A DNA stretch of 64,000 nt, from assembly GCA_963931925.1 (NCBI GenBank), contig OZ007570.1:2413037-2477036 (forward strand), written 5' to 3'. This DNA comes from Onchidella celtica (taxonomy: Eukaryota; Mollusca; Gastropoda; Systellommatophora; Onchidiidae). Each line of letters opens with the position of its first letter. The stretch's first letter is position 1. Below the pieces are notes generated by a model, which saw nothing but the letters and a program-made list of their open reading frames with translations, had not been told where the DNA came from and ran no database searches. Below, piece after piece: positions 11,116 to 22,442 of this stretch. The translations under genes and the position numbers were made by a program.

Positions 11116-11964
11116 CGCATGATGAACATCTTACTAAATGAATTGCGCTGCGTTCTATCATATTTCGATGATATATGTATTTTTCAGGCTGATTGGGCTG
11201 GCCACTTAATGGCCCTTCGTGAAGTTTTTGCCGCTCTTCGCCGAGCTGGCCTTACCGCGCGACCCAGTAAAGTGTTCCTAGGATATCACCATATAAACTT
11301 TTTGGGTCATACCATAACCCACGGGGTTCAGACTCCAGACGATCGCAAGATATCCAGTATTTTGAAACTGCAACCTCCTAAAACTAAAAAGCAAGTCCGT
11401 AGTTTGTTGGGACTTTTGAATTATTACAGGAAATTTATACCAAACTTTTCCTCTCTCTCAGCCCCGTTATCTGATCTAACGAGGAAAAATGTTCCAAATA
11501 GAGTCGTCTGGACGCCTCAGTGCGCTGATGCCCTTCAGACTATTCAGAATTTATTTTCTACTTTCCCCCTGCTTGTTTTACCCGATATACGCCAGACATT
11601 CATCGTCCGAACGGATGCATCAGATAAAGGAATAGGCGCCGTGTTACTCGAACAGCGTGACGGTTTCTTGCGACCGTGCTTATATGCAAGCCGGAAATTA
11701 CTTGATCGAGAGACGCGCTATGCGATTGTCGAACGAGAGTGCCTCGCAATTGTTTACGCGGTAGATGCATTTTCTCGATACTTATTAATGTCCGAATTTA
11801 TAATTGAAACGGATCATCGACCATTACTGTTTCTTAAGTCGAACGGAGCCAAGAATGCTCGACTAACCAGATGGAGCCTTGCGCTCCAGGAATACAAATT
11901 TACTATTCGGGCTATACCTGGGGAAGATAATTTACAAGCTGATGTATTGTCCCGTTTGATTTAG
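11110..11964 (+). CDS. RT palm (FDD) and RNase H, C-terminal part of the gag-pol of retrotransposon 1
   Basis: This is the continuation of the pol frame after the nested solo LTR; genuine sequence starts after the second target duplication at about 11121. The catalytic YFDD box is at 11161-11172, followed by RT thumb/connection sequence and a gypsy-type RNase H with RTDASDKGIG, an RECLAIVYAV block and ETDHRPL, ending with stop TAG. All key RNase H acidic residues visible are intact. It has no start of its own and would be expressed only as part of the polyprotein. No integrase follows, which confirms the unusual domain order. Confidence 0.92.
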   Translation: MTRMMNILLNELRCVLSYFDDICIFQADWAGHLMALREVFAALRRAGLTARPSKVFLGYHHINFLGHTITHGVQTPDDRKISSILKLQPPKTKKQVRSLLGLLNYYRKFIPNFSSLSAPLSDLTRKNVPNRVVWTPQCADALQTIQNLFSTFPLLVLPDIRQTFIVRTDASDKGIGAVLLEQRDGFLRPCLYASRKLLDRETRYAIVERECLAIVYAVDAFSRYLLMSEFIIETDHRPLLFLKSNGAKNARLTRWSLALQEYKFTIRAIPGEDNLQADVLSRLI

Positions 11965-12560
11965 TGTTCTAAAACAGTCTGTTGAACACTGAGGTTGAGC
12001 ATTTTTCACCTTTTTCGGAGACCGTGGATGGTTTCACATTATATTGTCCTACCAATTATGGACATTCTTTCTCAAAATTTCCATGTGATTCCTTTTTCCA
12101 CTAGCGTCCATCCTGACCATGACCTGAGTTTCAGACAACCTTGACGCCTTTGTCTGCGGGTCAATGAGATGAGAAAATGGCAAACCGAGCGACCAGACCT
12201 ACTGCTGCCAGGATACCATTACTTTAATTAACTATTGTTCGTTCATGTTCTATGAATGTATTAATTACGCTCAATGAAGCGATGAGCTAGTTGCTCAATA
12301 TTTCAGTATGTCTGTGTGAGAGAAGTTTATCACTTTAATTCTTAAGTGCTACAATAATTATATATTATCACAGAACGACGCATATAAATATACATATGCT
12401 ATTGTCCATCGATAATGCACGTTCTTAGAATTATTTTTTTTTTGACTTTCAGTAACGATATATTTTTTACTATATACCCCTTTCCAAAGTACTATTACAT
12501 AGCAACGTTAGTAGACAGTTATGTCGTTCAAACCCTAAGTTTTCACTGGGGTGGGGGATG
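11965..12560 (+). other. 3' untranslated stretch and polypurine tract of retrotransposon 1
   Basis: No domain is visible. The last bases before the LTR (12548-12560, GGGGTGGGGGATG) are almost all purine, as expected for the plus-strand primer of reverse transcription. Confidence 0.7.
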
Positions 12561-13800
12561 TGTCAAGAATAGATTTAATTCATAAATGTTTCCACTGACT
12601 AAATTTTTGTGAGAGAGCAGTGAGTAATTTTTACAAACGTAATTATTGTGCGAGCCAGCATAACTTGGTCTCGTAAACAATTTGTTTTGAACAGTTTTTT
12701 TTTAATAATAGATAGACAGAAGGTGTGGGGAAGGATAGACGGACAGCGTAGGTGTGCATGGCTGAGCACTTTTTATATCTCGTGTTTTGAACTAGGTTTA
12801 GTAGAGAGGGAAGGGGTGAGTAGGAATTAAATGTTATTGAGACTTCTGTTGACGTACAGAAAATACCGTGATCCAGAGTAAAAGCTCGGGGTTTTGAACA
12901 TGTTAAGAATTTATTGCTATAAAATTACATTATATTGTATTGAGTGATTCGACCTTTGATGTCGACCCAAGGTCGTTGCGTAGGGCTGTTACTTAAAATA
13001 ACTCAGTTCGGCAGCTGAGCAAGAAGTGGTTGCACCAATCACAATCCAGGAATTAGACGGTAAGCTGCAGATGCAGTCCAGTATTTAAGGCCATACAGAA
13101 CTTAGTTCTGGGCCACATGTAGACAATCCATTTACGAGGTGGACGGCGATAGTCCTCAGCCAGATGAGAGACATAGAGACGCAGTTGAGCAGTCCATTGT
13201 GAGGAGCCTGATTTAAAGCTCCAGAGCCTAAGCTACTTGGTTTGATATAAACCCACAGCGTTTACATCCAGCGCTCTCACTCCCAGTGAGGGCCTCATGG
13301 TGAGAGTCCATACTAATTTGTAATGATGAAAGTGAACCGTTCTACTTACTTTTGAAGACAGTTTCAGAGCTACCGCCAGACAACGCATGGTTGTACAAGC
13401 ATTCTCCATGGCGTGTCTAGAGGAAATGTCCATATCATAACATGTCTCATTGAATTAATAGAATTTAAACTGTTATATCCGTCGCCACGTGCGCGGATTC
13501 TATTTGGCATATAACTCATATGACCTGCAAGTAGTTAGATTGAATACGTTAGTCTTTATAGAAAGCTGTAGTTTCATTAGTTAGATTCAGTTGCCTTTGA
13601 ATTGATATTTATATTTATAATTATATTTGTTACATTAATTCCTGTAATTAAACTGCCCTACAGTTCTGCTAAAAATCAAAGCAATTGATTTATTTAGTTT
13701 TTAGAGTGCAGGTATTTTTTTTTTGTGTGTTCGTCGATTGTGGGAGCGGACCTCGAAAGAGTGTCAGTCGAAATATCCCCATCTAACCCACATCGCGACA
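12561..13800 (+). repeat. 3' LTR of retrotransposon 1
   Basis: 1240 bp, starting TGTCAAGAATAG and ending CATCGCGACA. It is near-identical to 3692-4930. Confidence 0.94.
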
Positions 13801-13920
13801 ATTAGCACACTTTCATATTGCCAAATGTTACGTTTGCCTGTGCTTTTTGTGTTTTTATAGTGGTGATGTCTCTTGATGACTCCCAAGGGATCACACTTCC
13901 AAGATACTTGAATTTTATCG
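13801..13920 (-). pseudogene. RTE-type LINE fragment, upstream half of the piece at 3230-3691
   Basis: Minus-strand translation gives FKYLGSVI followed by an 'IKT-KAQAN-TFGNMK' stretch, matching the region just before the YGCE-W block in RTE-like RTs. It ends exactly at the element-1 LTR, and the LINE continues at 3691 on the far side. Degenerate upstream of about 13920. Confidence 0.55.
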
Positions 13921-14577
13921 ACGGATATTACCACAAGACAGCAGTAACTCAGTACTACCAACAAATCATCGATGCGTGGATAGTCAGATGGAAGACTAAA
14001 TTGATAAACTTTTACTTATTTCTTCCACCATAGATCTGTGCATAAGAACAACTACAGAACACACTAGCAGTGACTCCTTTGGCTAGAACATTGTAGAATT
14101 AGAAGGTGAGAAAGTAGAGATCATATAAGGCGAGGGGTGAGAATATAGGATGCAACGTACCTGACACAGTTTTTGACAGACTTGTGAATACTAGAAATAG
14201 CAGCTGAGCCATTCGGCAGAATGACTGGAGAGAGTTCAGGTAGTGATGAAACATGATGCCTCAGTACAGTCTAGCAGCTTCTGTCACATACAGATATTTA
14301 GTGGCGTCAGTTCTTTGTACGTCCTGAAAAAGATAAGTTGTTTTTTTCTCGTGGTACATAATTGCCTCTTACTGGAGGAATGTGGATGAATGAACGAAAG
14401 GACGAACACATGGATGGATAAACCAAAGAACAAATCCATATATATGAGCAGTCCGGAAGCCTGGTGGACAAGCAGATACATCAAAAAATTCATCAGCACC
14501 ATCTGTCAACCTTACCACTACCTTAAGTCGATGAGACCTAGAAAGAGCGCAGGCAGCCAGCCCCATGGAGCCCTTTA
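13921..14577. other. No gene supported
   Basis: Possibly more decayed LINE sequence next to 13801-13920, but I cannot read a continuous domain. Overlapping short open stretches on both strands have no motifs. Confidence 0.3.
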
Positions 14578-14645
14578 CAGTTTGAGTTTGGGGGATTTAC
14601 GGCGCGTCACCACGATAACGGCCATTTTGCGCCTTTGACGGTCCA
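14578..14645 (+). repeat. Dispersed short repeat (SINE/MITE-like), copy 1
   Basis: 'gtttgagtttgggggattt' followed by 'acggcgcgtcaccacgataacg' type sequence matches 18795-18857 closely (shared GGTTTGAGTTT, CACGATAAC and CGCGCCTTT). The family is unknown. Confidence 0.45.
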
Positions 14646-14911
14646 TTCGAACATCTACGTTTGTTATTCCGGGTTTCTAAAGGCCATACATAGATTTAAA
14701 TACTTCCGTACAAAGTTTATATCACTGGTCAAATTTTAAAGAGTTTTTGTAAATGGGTACAAACGTTTTTAAATCAAACTGTAGATTTCAGGCATCTCTC
14801 AGAAAGGATAAAAATAAAACGCGCTGTAGGTCTATGTCAAAATAATTTTTTCGTGGACCCGCAAGCACAGTGCCTGGGCCACAATCAAACAGCCCTTCTG
14901 AAAGCTAATGA

Positions 14912-15024
14912 AGAAGAAAAGTGGAAGAAGAAGGAGACGGCACTTCAAGCAAGACGAGAAACAAGAAGAAAAGTGGAAGAAGAAGGAGACGGCACTTCAA
15001 GCAAGACGAGAAACAAGAAGAAAG
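14912..15024 (+). repeat. 52-bp tandem duplication, GAA-rich
   Basis: AGAAGAAAAGTGG recurs at 14912 and 14964, with a third partial start at 15016, giving a 52-bp period. Open frames across it are lysine/glutamate-rich only because of the repeat. Confidence 0.75.
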
Positions 15025-15049
15025 AACAAAAAACACTAACAAGGAAAGT

Positions 15050-17940
15050 GAGATGAAAATGTCGAGCGCAATGATCGTCCAAAAACAAAGATACACGCCA
15101 GAGCTGTGTTCCGCAGGTTGATTCCCACAGGTTACGGCGGTTATTAATTAGGCTATTGTCTTTGCAATAGGGTTAAATGTGTCCTTTGGTGTCACTTTTT
15201 GCATAAGATGCCTTGCCACAGCCTATCGCGGTTATTCCTGATGATGTCTGATTTGCTACTTAACGTCCATCATAGATGTATTTTCTATTCCAGTTTACAA
15301 TTACGACTTTAGTCCTGTGTCATCACCATCAAGGAAGTTGTTTTTCTTCCGCAGAACAGTGGAAAGATTTACTTGGTACAGAGTTTGATACGTTTGGTGT
15401 TTTTTTTTTTTAAGAGTAGTTCTTTGTGCCTTGTGGCCAAGCTACGTTTTGTTTGCACAACTTTTTCATTAGCGACGTGGTCAAAACAACTTTATCGGAA
15501 ACTGGTCACTAGCGGGATAAGAAGCAGTAGGCTACACTCAAGTTTGTATGGAAATTCTTGAGGTGAGTAGGCCCTATTTTGGCCACATGACCCAACCAAA
15601 TGGAACGCTCTCCCCCCCCCCCCCCCCCCAAAAAACACGTTAAAGCAAACTCGAAAGTTTAGTAATGTGGGAAGATTCGTTTTTGGGGACAAAATTTCGA
15701 TTTGCTTAAGGTTCTGTTTTATTCCGTGTCGAATTCGCCTCTCCCCCCCCCCCCCACCTCCTCCTTTCTTTTTTATTGTTACTACTAGCCGAAGTGGCCG
15801 CCATTGCCCAAGATAAATCTGTTTCTTAGTTTCAGTTGTGGGCGATTAGAGTGGATTTGCGTCACCTTGGCCTGCTCTTCAGATTTATTTTGTTCTTTGT
15901 TTGACTGATTTTAGATAAGTCTTACCGCACTCCCTTGGCGCGTTTATATGCCTACACACCCCTTCAGCATTCGAGACAAAGATTGGAAATAATGACGAAA
16001 TTTGAGTAATCTGTGTAGGCCTATCTGCAATGTGTTTAATAGTGAACACATCCGCGGGAGTGATGACGTCACGGGCTCACGCGTTCGTAGAAAACAGGAC
16101 CGGAGGCGATCAATCAGCGATACAAAGTAAACTTAAGAAAAAATACACTTTCGTCATTTCAAGTCTCTAGATCTAAAAAAAAAAAAGCATATTTAAAATT
16201 TGACAAACATCCCGACTGCAATAGGGGCGATAGGTCTTGTTAAAAATCGCGCCATTTTGTTTTTGGGGGGGGGGGGGGGGAGGATTTTTGTTTAACCCTT
16301 CAAACATAAAATTTATAGCCTTGTGTATGCACCAGAGTAACGACTTGAAAAGAAAACGCCAAGCTTGTATCATATAAAGTCATCCTGTTTTCTGAGGTGG
16401 GCGAGACCTCAGATAATGATATGATATAATGACCATGTTTATCCAGTGTGCAAAGAAACGCCCACAGACAGGGCTTCAAATGCACACATGACTTTTTCAT
16501 GACTGATTCATTGGTTCTGTGTCGCGGTAACTCCGACACACAGTATATTGTGGCACATTTGTAGTCTCACTCCACTCCCCCCTTCCCCTTTCAGAAAAAA
16601 ATTAAATATTGAAAAACGTCAACACAAACAAAAAAGGGATCAGGACAAAAGAAAACGAGCGACAGAATGTGCCACAAAGAAGATGGGGAAAGGCATTATT
16701 TAAAAAAAACAAGAAAAAAAACCATTGCATTTGACTAGGAGTCTACCTTTACATTTGGTTCATTCATGCTGTGACCACACCATCTTATAGCTGGAACTGA
16801 AACAGTGCACATTTGATACAGCCATCTCATCCTGTCTCTCTGACCGCAAGATCCCCTCCGCCCCCCCCCACTCCTCCCCCTTTTCCAGAATAAACATAAT
16901 TTCCCTTTCAGTCACTAAATCTACTCACTGTCACTGTCACAACTGTCCACTTCACAAAAACCGCCCATGCATGGCACTGCACCAGCATGCAAACTACAGG
17001 CTAAAGTCCTACCTACCCCATGCACCACCTCCCGTTTAAACCTTGACCACCCAACCCCCCTCCAATTCCCCATCTCCCAAAGGGACTCCCCCCCCCCCCT
17101 CCAGCAATATCAATTTGCCGATCCAAACAAACTTCACACATAACCATCACTATCTGCCAGGTTTGGGTAAGATTGACCGAGAAAGATTTCCCAGTTAGGC
17201 CATCTAAACACACAGGCAGGAAAACACACAGGCAGGCAAACACACAGGCACACACATTAAGCACGGACTGAACTGTGCACAAAACACTATACTATGTTAG
17301 AGATTAGGCGGATGTACTGGCCAGCACAGGTCGCTCGGCGATAACATCTCTCTACGTTGTGTGTGTGCTGCGCTCCACTTCCCACCAGCACAACACAAAC
17401 GAGGTGCCTTTTAGCACTTAGCAAAATGTTCTTTCAAACACAGCGCTACATCCACAATTATAGGTATTCAAGTACGTGATCGTTCACTACATACATTACA
17501 TGTACCTTATTATCCGAGCTCTTACTCAGAGCAATGCAAAATTTGCAACCAGCCCTCGGACACAGTTTCGGATAATTATACCGAATGGCTGCACAAAATT
17601 CACAAACGCTTACCAGGAAAGACAAGGGAGTTTTCGAAGTTACGTATAAATTATGAAAAAATTAAAGGTTGAGTTAATGCCGTGGAAGTGGAAATTATAA
17701 AAGACAGAGTGATGAAACCTTGTATGGTGGATGAAAATGGTTAGTTACCTTTTCTTTCAGGAACTATGAGACTTGATATGATGTTGAATGTCACAGCAAA
17801 TGAAACAACACCATAGAAACTGTTGAAATGTCTATTCCTTTCGACGTACACGATAACTGACAGATATAACAACTAATTTAACAAACGCTTCCCAATATCT
17901 CGAAGATTTGACAGAATTGACTATTATGCAGAAATTTTAT
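15050..17940. other. Long non-coding stretch with several C/G homopolymers
   Basis: No gene is supported on either strand. Homopolymer runs of C or G occur near 15611-15629, 15744-15756, 16264-16280, 16860 and 17089. Glycine- and proline-rich open stretches here are products of those runs. Confidence 0.45.
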
Positions 17941-17944
17941 CCTT

Positions 17945-18078
17945 CTAGGTACGGCAGACTCGGAAACGAACATTGCCGGTTTCTTTATGGTCTAAATAGG
18001 ATAGGTTTGTCATGTAGGCACCAAAGAAAGGTGTTTCTGCGGGGAAAAAATTGACGTAAAACCAGAGATTTTCAATAC
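17945..18078 (-). CDS. Possible terminal or internal exon, unrecognised
   Basis: Read on minus, an acceptor (GGATCTTCAG|GT) is followed by an open stretch of about 44 residues containing FPAETPFFGAYMTNLSY and an RVC motif, then TAG. It would be entered in phase 1, like the exons at 1149-1586 and 1-222, so it could belong to the same kind of gene. It would lie upstream on the minus strand, and the stop would end that transcript unless a donor-like GTACCT just before the stop is used. No family is recognised. Confidence 0.3.
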
Positions 18079-18630
18079 CTGAAGATCCAAGATTAATCAA
18101 CACGTTAATGATGGTGTAAGACGCAATGGGCCACAACTGTCTTGTGAGAAAGAGAAAGGGAAGCAACTCTATTCTCTCATGGTAAAATTCCATGACTTCC
18201 TTGATAATTTCACGTCGAGCAAAAGATACAACTGCTTACTGCTGTTCCAGCGCGACGAGTTTGTTCACCCCAATCGTACAACAATAATATTAGCAAAATA
18301 CTCAGATACTTTGGTTTTAGTACTGACACCACCAAATTAAAAGAATATAATCGGGTTATTCTTCCTGAGAATGTGAAGCAAAACAATATCTTGTTTAGTT
18401 GGGTCATGTAGCCAAATTTCTCACAATAGTATTTTTATGGCCTACCCCCCCCCCCCCCAACCCCAAAAGTGTGGCCATATATCCAACATAAAAGAGTTCT
18501 TGTAGCCAATTAATAAAGCAATCGTAATTATAGCCATAGACACTGTAACTGATCCCTTGGCCAGGAGTAGCCGTGGGGACTCTGGCTTGTCTGACAGGTG
18601 TAACTCTAATACTTGTCTACAAATTCTACG

Positions 18631-18729
18631 TGCAAACAAAGGCCAATCTGTGCAAACAAAGGCCAATCTGTGCAAACAAAGGCCGATCTGTGCAAACAAA
18701 GGCCAATCTGTGCAAACAAAGGCCAATCT
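18631..18729 (+). repeat. 20-bp minisatellite, five copies
   Basis: The unit TGCAAACAAAGGCCAATCTG is repeated five times, with one A-to-G change in the third and a short last copy. Since 20 is not a multiple of three, all frames read as similar peptides; these are not genes. Confidence 0.92.
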
Positions 18730-18794
18730 ATCTACAGAGTCCAAATAGTCACTCTAGAAAAGAAAGAACAACAACAAAGCCTGACTTTGATTTG

Positions 18795-18860
18795 ATTTGG
18801 GTTTGAGTTTAACGGCGTCTCGGCACGATAACTTCCACTTCGCGCCTTTCACGGGTTGTT
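18795..18860 (+). repeat. Dispersed short repeat, copy 2
   Basis: Match to 14578-14645, with GGTTTGAGTTTAACGGCG, CACGATAAC and CGCGCCTTT in the same order. Confidence 0.45.
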
Positions 18861-20705
18861 GTTTTTTTTCGTTGTCTTAGTTTGGGTTAGTTTTCAGCTT
18901 TCAGATTCATGGAAATAAGGTCAAATAAAAGTGAAGTTAAAAATCTAACGGGGGCCCATCTGTAAAGTTTTTCTACGTGAGATTTATAAAGATGATAAAA
19001 AAAAAAAAATCTGGTAAAATTATCTTGTTGATTTCGGCCTCCTTCAGCATTGACAAGATGCGCTGCCGGCCATGTCCGAAAGTAATTCTTTCATGGGTCT
19101 GCAGGCATAATGTTTTCTTCGGATATGCACGAAATTCATACATTCTGTTTCAATGTGTCTGACAGTTAACTGGCAGGCATAAGCTGTACATTCGGGAAGA
19201 TCTTCTCCCAGGGAGTGAACAGCAATGTGTAGACGAGGGTATGACCCAGACTGAGACAACCTCACCGTGCACACACCTCAAACAGTAACTCCTAGTAAAA
19301 GACAAAAAAAAAACATAGCCTGACTTGATTATGTCACTGCGTACACACAGTTCAACTCTTCAGAACAGCTCTGAATATGCCAATTCATGTCACCAATGTA
19401 TGAACAAAGAACGAGCAAGCAGGAGGGAATGTCATCGTGCATTCTGGCCGGGTGCCAGACAATGAGACAAATGATCAAATTACGATAATGAACGTATGTA
19501 AGTGCAGCTGTAGGTTGCCAAAGCCGGTACTTAAACAAGTACTATATTATTATTATTATATAGTAGCGCCAAAGTTCCCGTTTATGATGTTGATTCAAAA
19601 CTTCTCAGATCTGAAAGGTGAGTTTGGATAATGGACATGGATTCGAAAGCGGCCATTTTGTGCTAGGAAGAAGCAAGATGATAGAATACAGCAGAATGAG
19701 AGGACAGAATGAGAGGACAGAATGAGACTCTACCCCTACAAGAAACGCCCACAAACCATCCGCTCTCAAAAAAAAAAAAAAAATGCTATGTGCGCTATTT
19801 TTTATATCAAGCGAGGGGGGTTGGGGTGGATCCTGAAACTGGGTTTTGGGCGTTAAAAAACTGACTTGTTTTGTTTCTGTTTTCGTAATTGTAGTTATTT
19901 TTCTTACTTTTTTTTTTCCTGCCAGTCCAGCCACGTCTGAACACACCTCTCATCGCATTGTTTTTCACCTCAAAAACAACTTTCGAAGACAAAAGAGGTC
20001 ACTTTTTTATCATTTGTTGTTGTTTTTGCTATAGTGTTTTTCAACGGGAATTTTTGTTATCTACTCTTTCCTTATTATTGTTATTATTATGATTATCATT
20101 ATTACCATTAATATTTCTAGAACAGCTACCGTGTAACTCTATAGGAAGGCAGTTCAGAACAAAACAAACTTGAGGCCCGATGGAACTTGTGATAATTGAG
20201 AATATTTGTGATTTGCTGTCTGGTAATGAAAGAAAGAAATTGTCAAATAATAATGACAATACAATAAAATATCAAAACTTTCTTCTCCGCGAATTTCGAT
20301 GTTATGTTGAGAATTAATTATGTGTACAAAATTTCAAGCATTTCGGGTGAAGGTCGCAGAAACGTATAAGAAATTACCTCTGTACAAGGACCAGAATTCA
20401 AGATGCCGTCCTTGTCATGGCAAACATGAATAGTGCATGATTTCTATTCTTCCATGGTTTTCCTCTACTTTGACCATGCTGAATTCGATGGTGCCAGATA
20501 AATAAAAGTTGATTGGTTCAGAGGCACATCGCAAAGTTTTAAGGTAGTAAGGTGCACACAATTGACGGAGGAGTCTAGCTAAGCTTTATAGATACCTAGG
20601 GATGACACCGGAGGCAGAAATGAATAAACAGGAAGCTGGTACAACAAACCGAGGGGGTTTCTCTCTCTAACAACATTCAGAAAGGTTCCACGTACTCACG
20701 TAAGG
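18861..20705. other. No gene supported
   Basis: A/T-rich with A-runs and a short GAGGACAGAAT direct repeat near 19695-19730. Nothing with domain content on either strand. Confidence 0.4.
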
Positions 20706-20713
20706 TTCATGCT

Positions 20714-21051
20714 CAGGGCCGGATTATGATTTCTAGAGGTCCTAAGCACTTAAAAGATTTTGGTGTCCCCATACACTGTATAATATTATGTCATTCAAAA
20801 CATAAACAATAATAAACCATAAAATGCATCTGAAAACAAAAAAACGAGCCCTTATATGCCTGCAAATACTTAATTTCTTTCATTCCTTGCGGGGGCACCT
20901 TTTTGTGGACCTGGTTCAGTTGCACCACTGGCAATTTTGCACCATATGATAGAGTAAATCCGGCAATGAACAATGTCTATGGTGCCCCCCTCCCCCTTCC
21001 CTTGATGCCCTAAGCACGTGCTTAATTTGCTTCATGGTTAATCCAGCCCTG
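20714..21051 (+). mobile_element. hAT-type MITE with perfect 8-bp target duplication
   Basis: It begins CAGGGCCGGATTA and ends TTAATCCAGCCCTG, imperfect terminal inverted repeats of the hAT kind. It is flanked by TTCATGCT on both sides (20706-20713 and 21052-21059), a perfect 8-bp duplication diagnostic of hAT insertion. The 338-bp body encodes nothing recognisable, so it depends on a transposase in trans. Confidence 0.9.
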
Positions 21052-21059
21052 TTCATGCT

Positions 21060-22229
21060 TTAAACCACAAGTGCAGGTTTAATCCCATTTCATCGCTTAA
21101 AGCCGCCGTGCTGAGACGCGCACAAAGAACGAAAGACTGTTATAAACAGCGGCATGGAAAAGGTTCGCCTACCTTCAAAAAGTATCCTCACTGACAGTAA
21201 TACGAACAGCGTACCCACAGTTTCATTCGTCCAACACATTCGGTATCAGTTTTTATGTGTGTATCTGTGAATTTCGGTCAAAAACCGCACGTTTCTAGGT
21301 TCTGTGATTGTCTCGGAGTTGCCTGCGTGAGTTTTGCAAGAAGATACACAAAGCGCCAGCAACAGTAAAAACATGGCAATAATGCCAATAATCCAAAATT
21401 ACAGGCCTATGCGTTCAAATCCCAGGGCTGTTTCTGGAATGCAGGCCACATACACTGATGGTAAAACAATTACGTCCCATTGTGGTGTCCTACCTTCCGG
21501 GCACGACTCCGTGGTGTGTTCAGGCAGCAGGGACTCACAATCTCAGGTCAGCATTGTAAACTGTCGTATCTCACGTTTCATCTCTTTATGATCCGTGCTT
21601 TGATAAACACTATTTCTTCAGTCTTTTCAAAATGTACCATGGATAATTGCTGACAAACTGAATACACTGACAGTAGACTGGATGACAAGTTTTGGAATTT
21701 ACCAAAAGTGAGTACCGTGCGTGACGATATTTTTCGAGTGGCCGTCAAAATGTGAGAGGAATTCTATATTGAGGTACAAAGAAGTGTATTGAACGACATG
21801 ACATGGGGGGGGGGGGGCGCAAAAAAAGTGTGGGGGGGGGGAGCCGACCTAGTTCTCCAAATGGATGTTTTTATAGATAACGCTGGGCTCGGGGATGAAC
21901 ACTCGTGTGACTGTCTGAAGCTGTGTAGCCTACTTCATTTGGTCCTCCTTCCTGAAATGTCATCACTGAATGCTCCACACAGCGGAAACCACTCACTCGC
22001 TGGCGAACTTTGCATGGCCGTTTAGGTTATTTGAGCAAGTGTTATAATAGGCCTATCTCTCTCGCACAAACCTGAGAGTACAAAGGGAAATCCCGTTCGC
22101 GGTGTCCGGATGTTATAAAACTGACGGAACATCCGAAATAAAGAACAGCATAAAATTTCATTATCCGCCGATTTCTGGCTTACAGCAGTACAGTACGTTG
22201 TTATTTGAACGCCGTGTGCTGAGCATAAT
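21060..22229. other. No gene supported
   Basis: Contains G runs near 21806-21841. No exon-like open frame with splice borders was convincing. Confidence 0.4.
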
Positions 22230-22442
22230 GAGTTTCTCTGTTATGTGTGTCTAGAACGTGTTCCGACATTTTTGGCCGGAAAAAAAGACGCATTTTCTTC
22301 CAATGGAATTAAAAAGTATGACAGGAATTTTTGTTCTGCGCCCCAGTTTACACATTGGTGATTCAAAGTCAACTTTAAAGATCACACCAGAATCTGTGCA
22401 TTCCCCGAGTCAGCGGGTCAACTAGATCTAGTAATTATAGCT
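22230..22442 (+). repeat. Dispersed repeat X, copy 1
   Basis: Shares ordered blocks with 29448-29600 and 55500-55690: 'ccgacatttttggccgg', GCATTTTCTTC, 'ttacacattggtgat' and a tail CGAGTCAGCGGGTCAACTAG. The tail resembles a Helitron 3' end (CCCG-loop-CGGG, then CTAG), but with weaker support than the pair at 3.0 and 31.9 kb. Confidence 0.55.

Larger units (their letters stand above)
3692..13800 (+). mobile_element. LTR retrotransposon 1, Ty3/gypsy-like with Gmr1-type domain order
   Basis: A full-length element of about 10.1 kb including a nested 1193-bp solo LTR. The layout is 5' LTR, 1.37-kb leader, one gag-pol frame (Gag, CCHC knuckle, protease, integrase, RT, RNase H), a 3' untranslated stretch, a purine tract and the 3' LTR. 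Integrase precedes RT, which is the copia order, yet the RT and RNase H sequences and the GPY motif in the integrase C-terminus are gypsy-like. Published Gmr1-clade elements show this order. The LTRs differ by about six substitutions and one T-run indel by eye, so insertion was recent. No clear target duplication is visible at the outer ends, although both flanks belong to one LINE. Confidence 0.9.
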
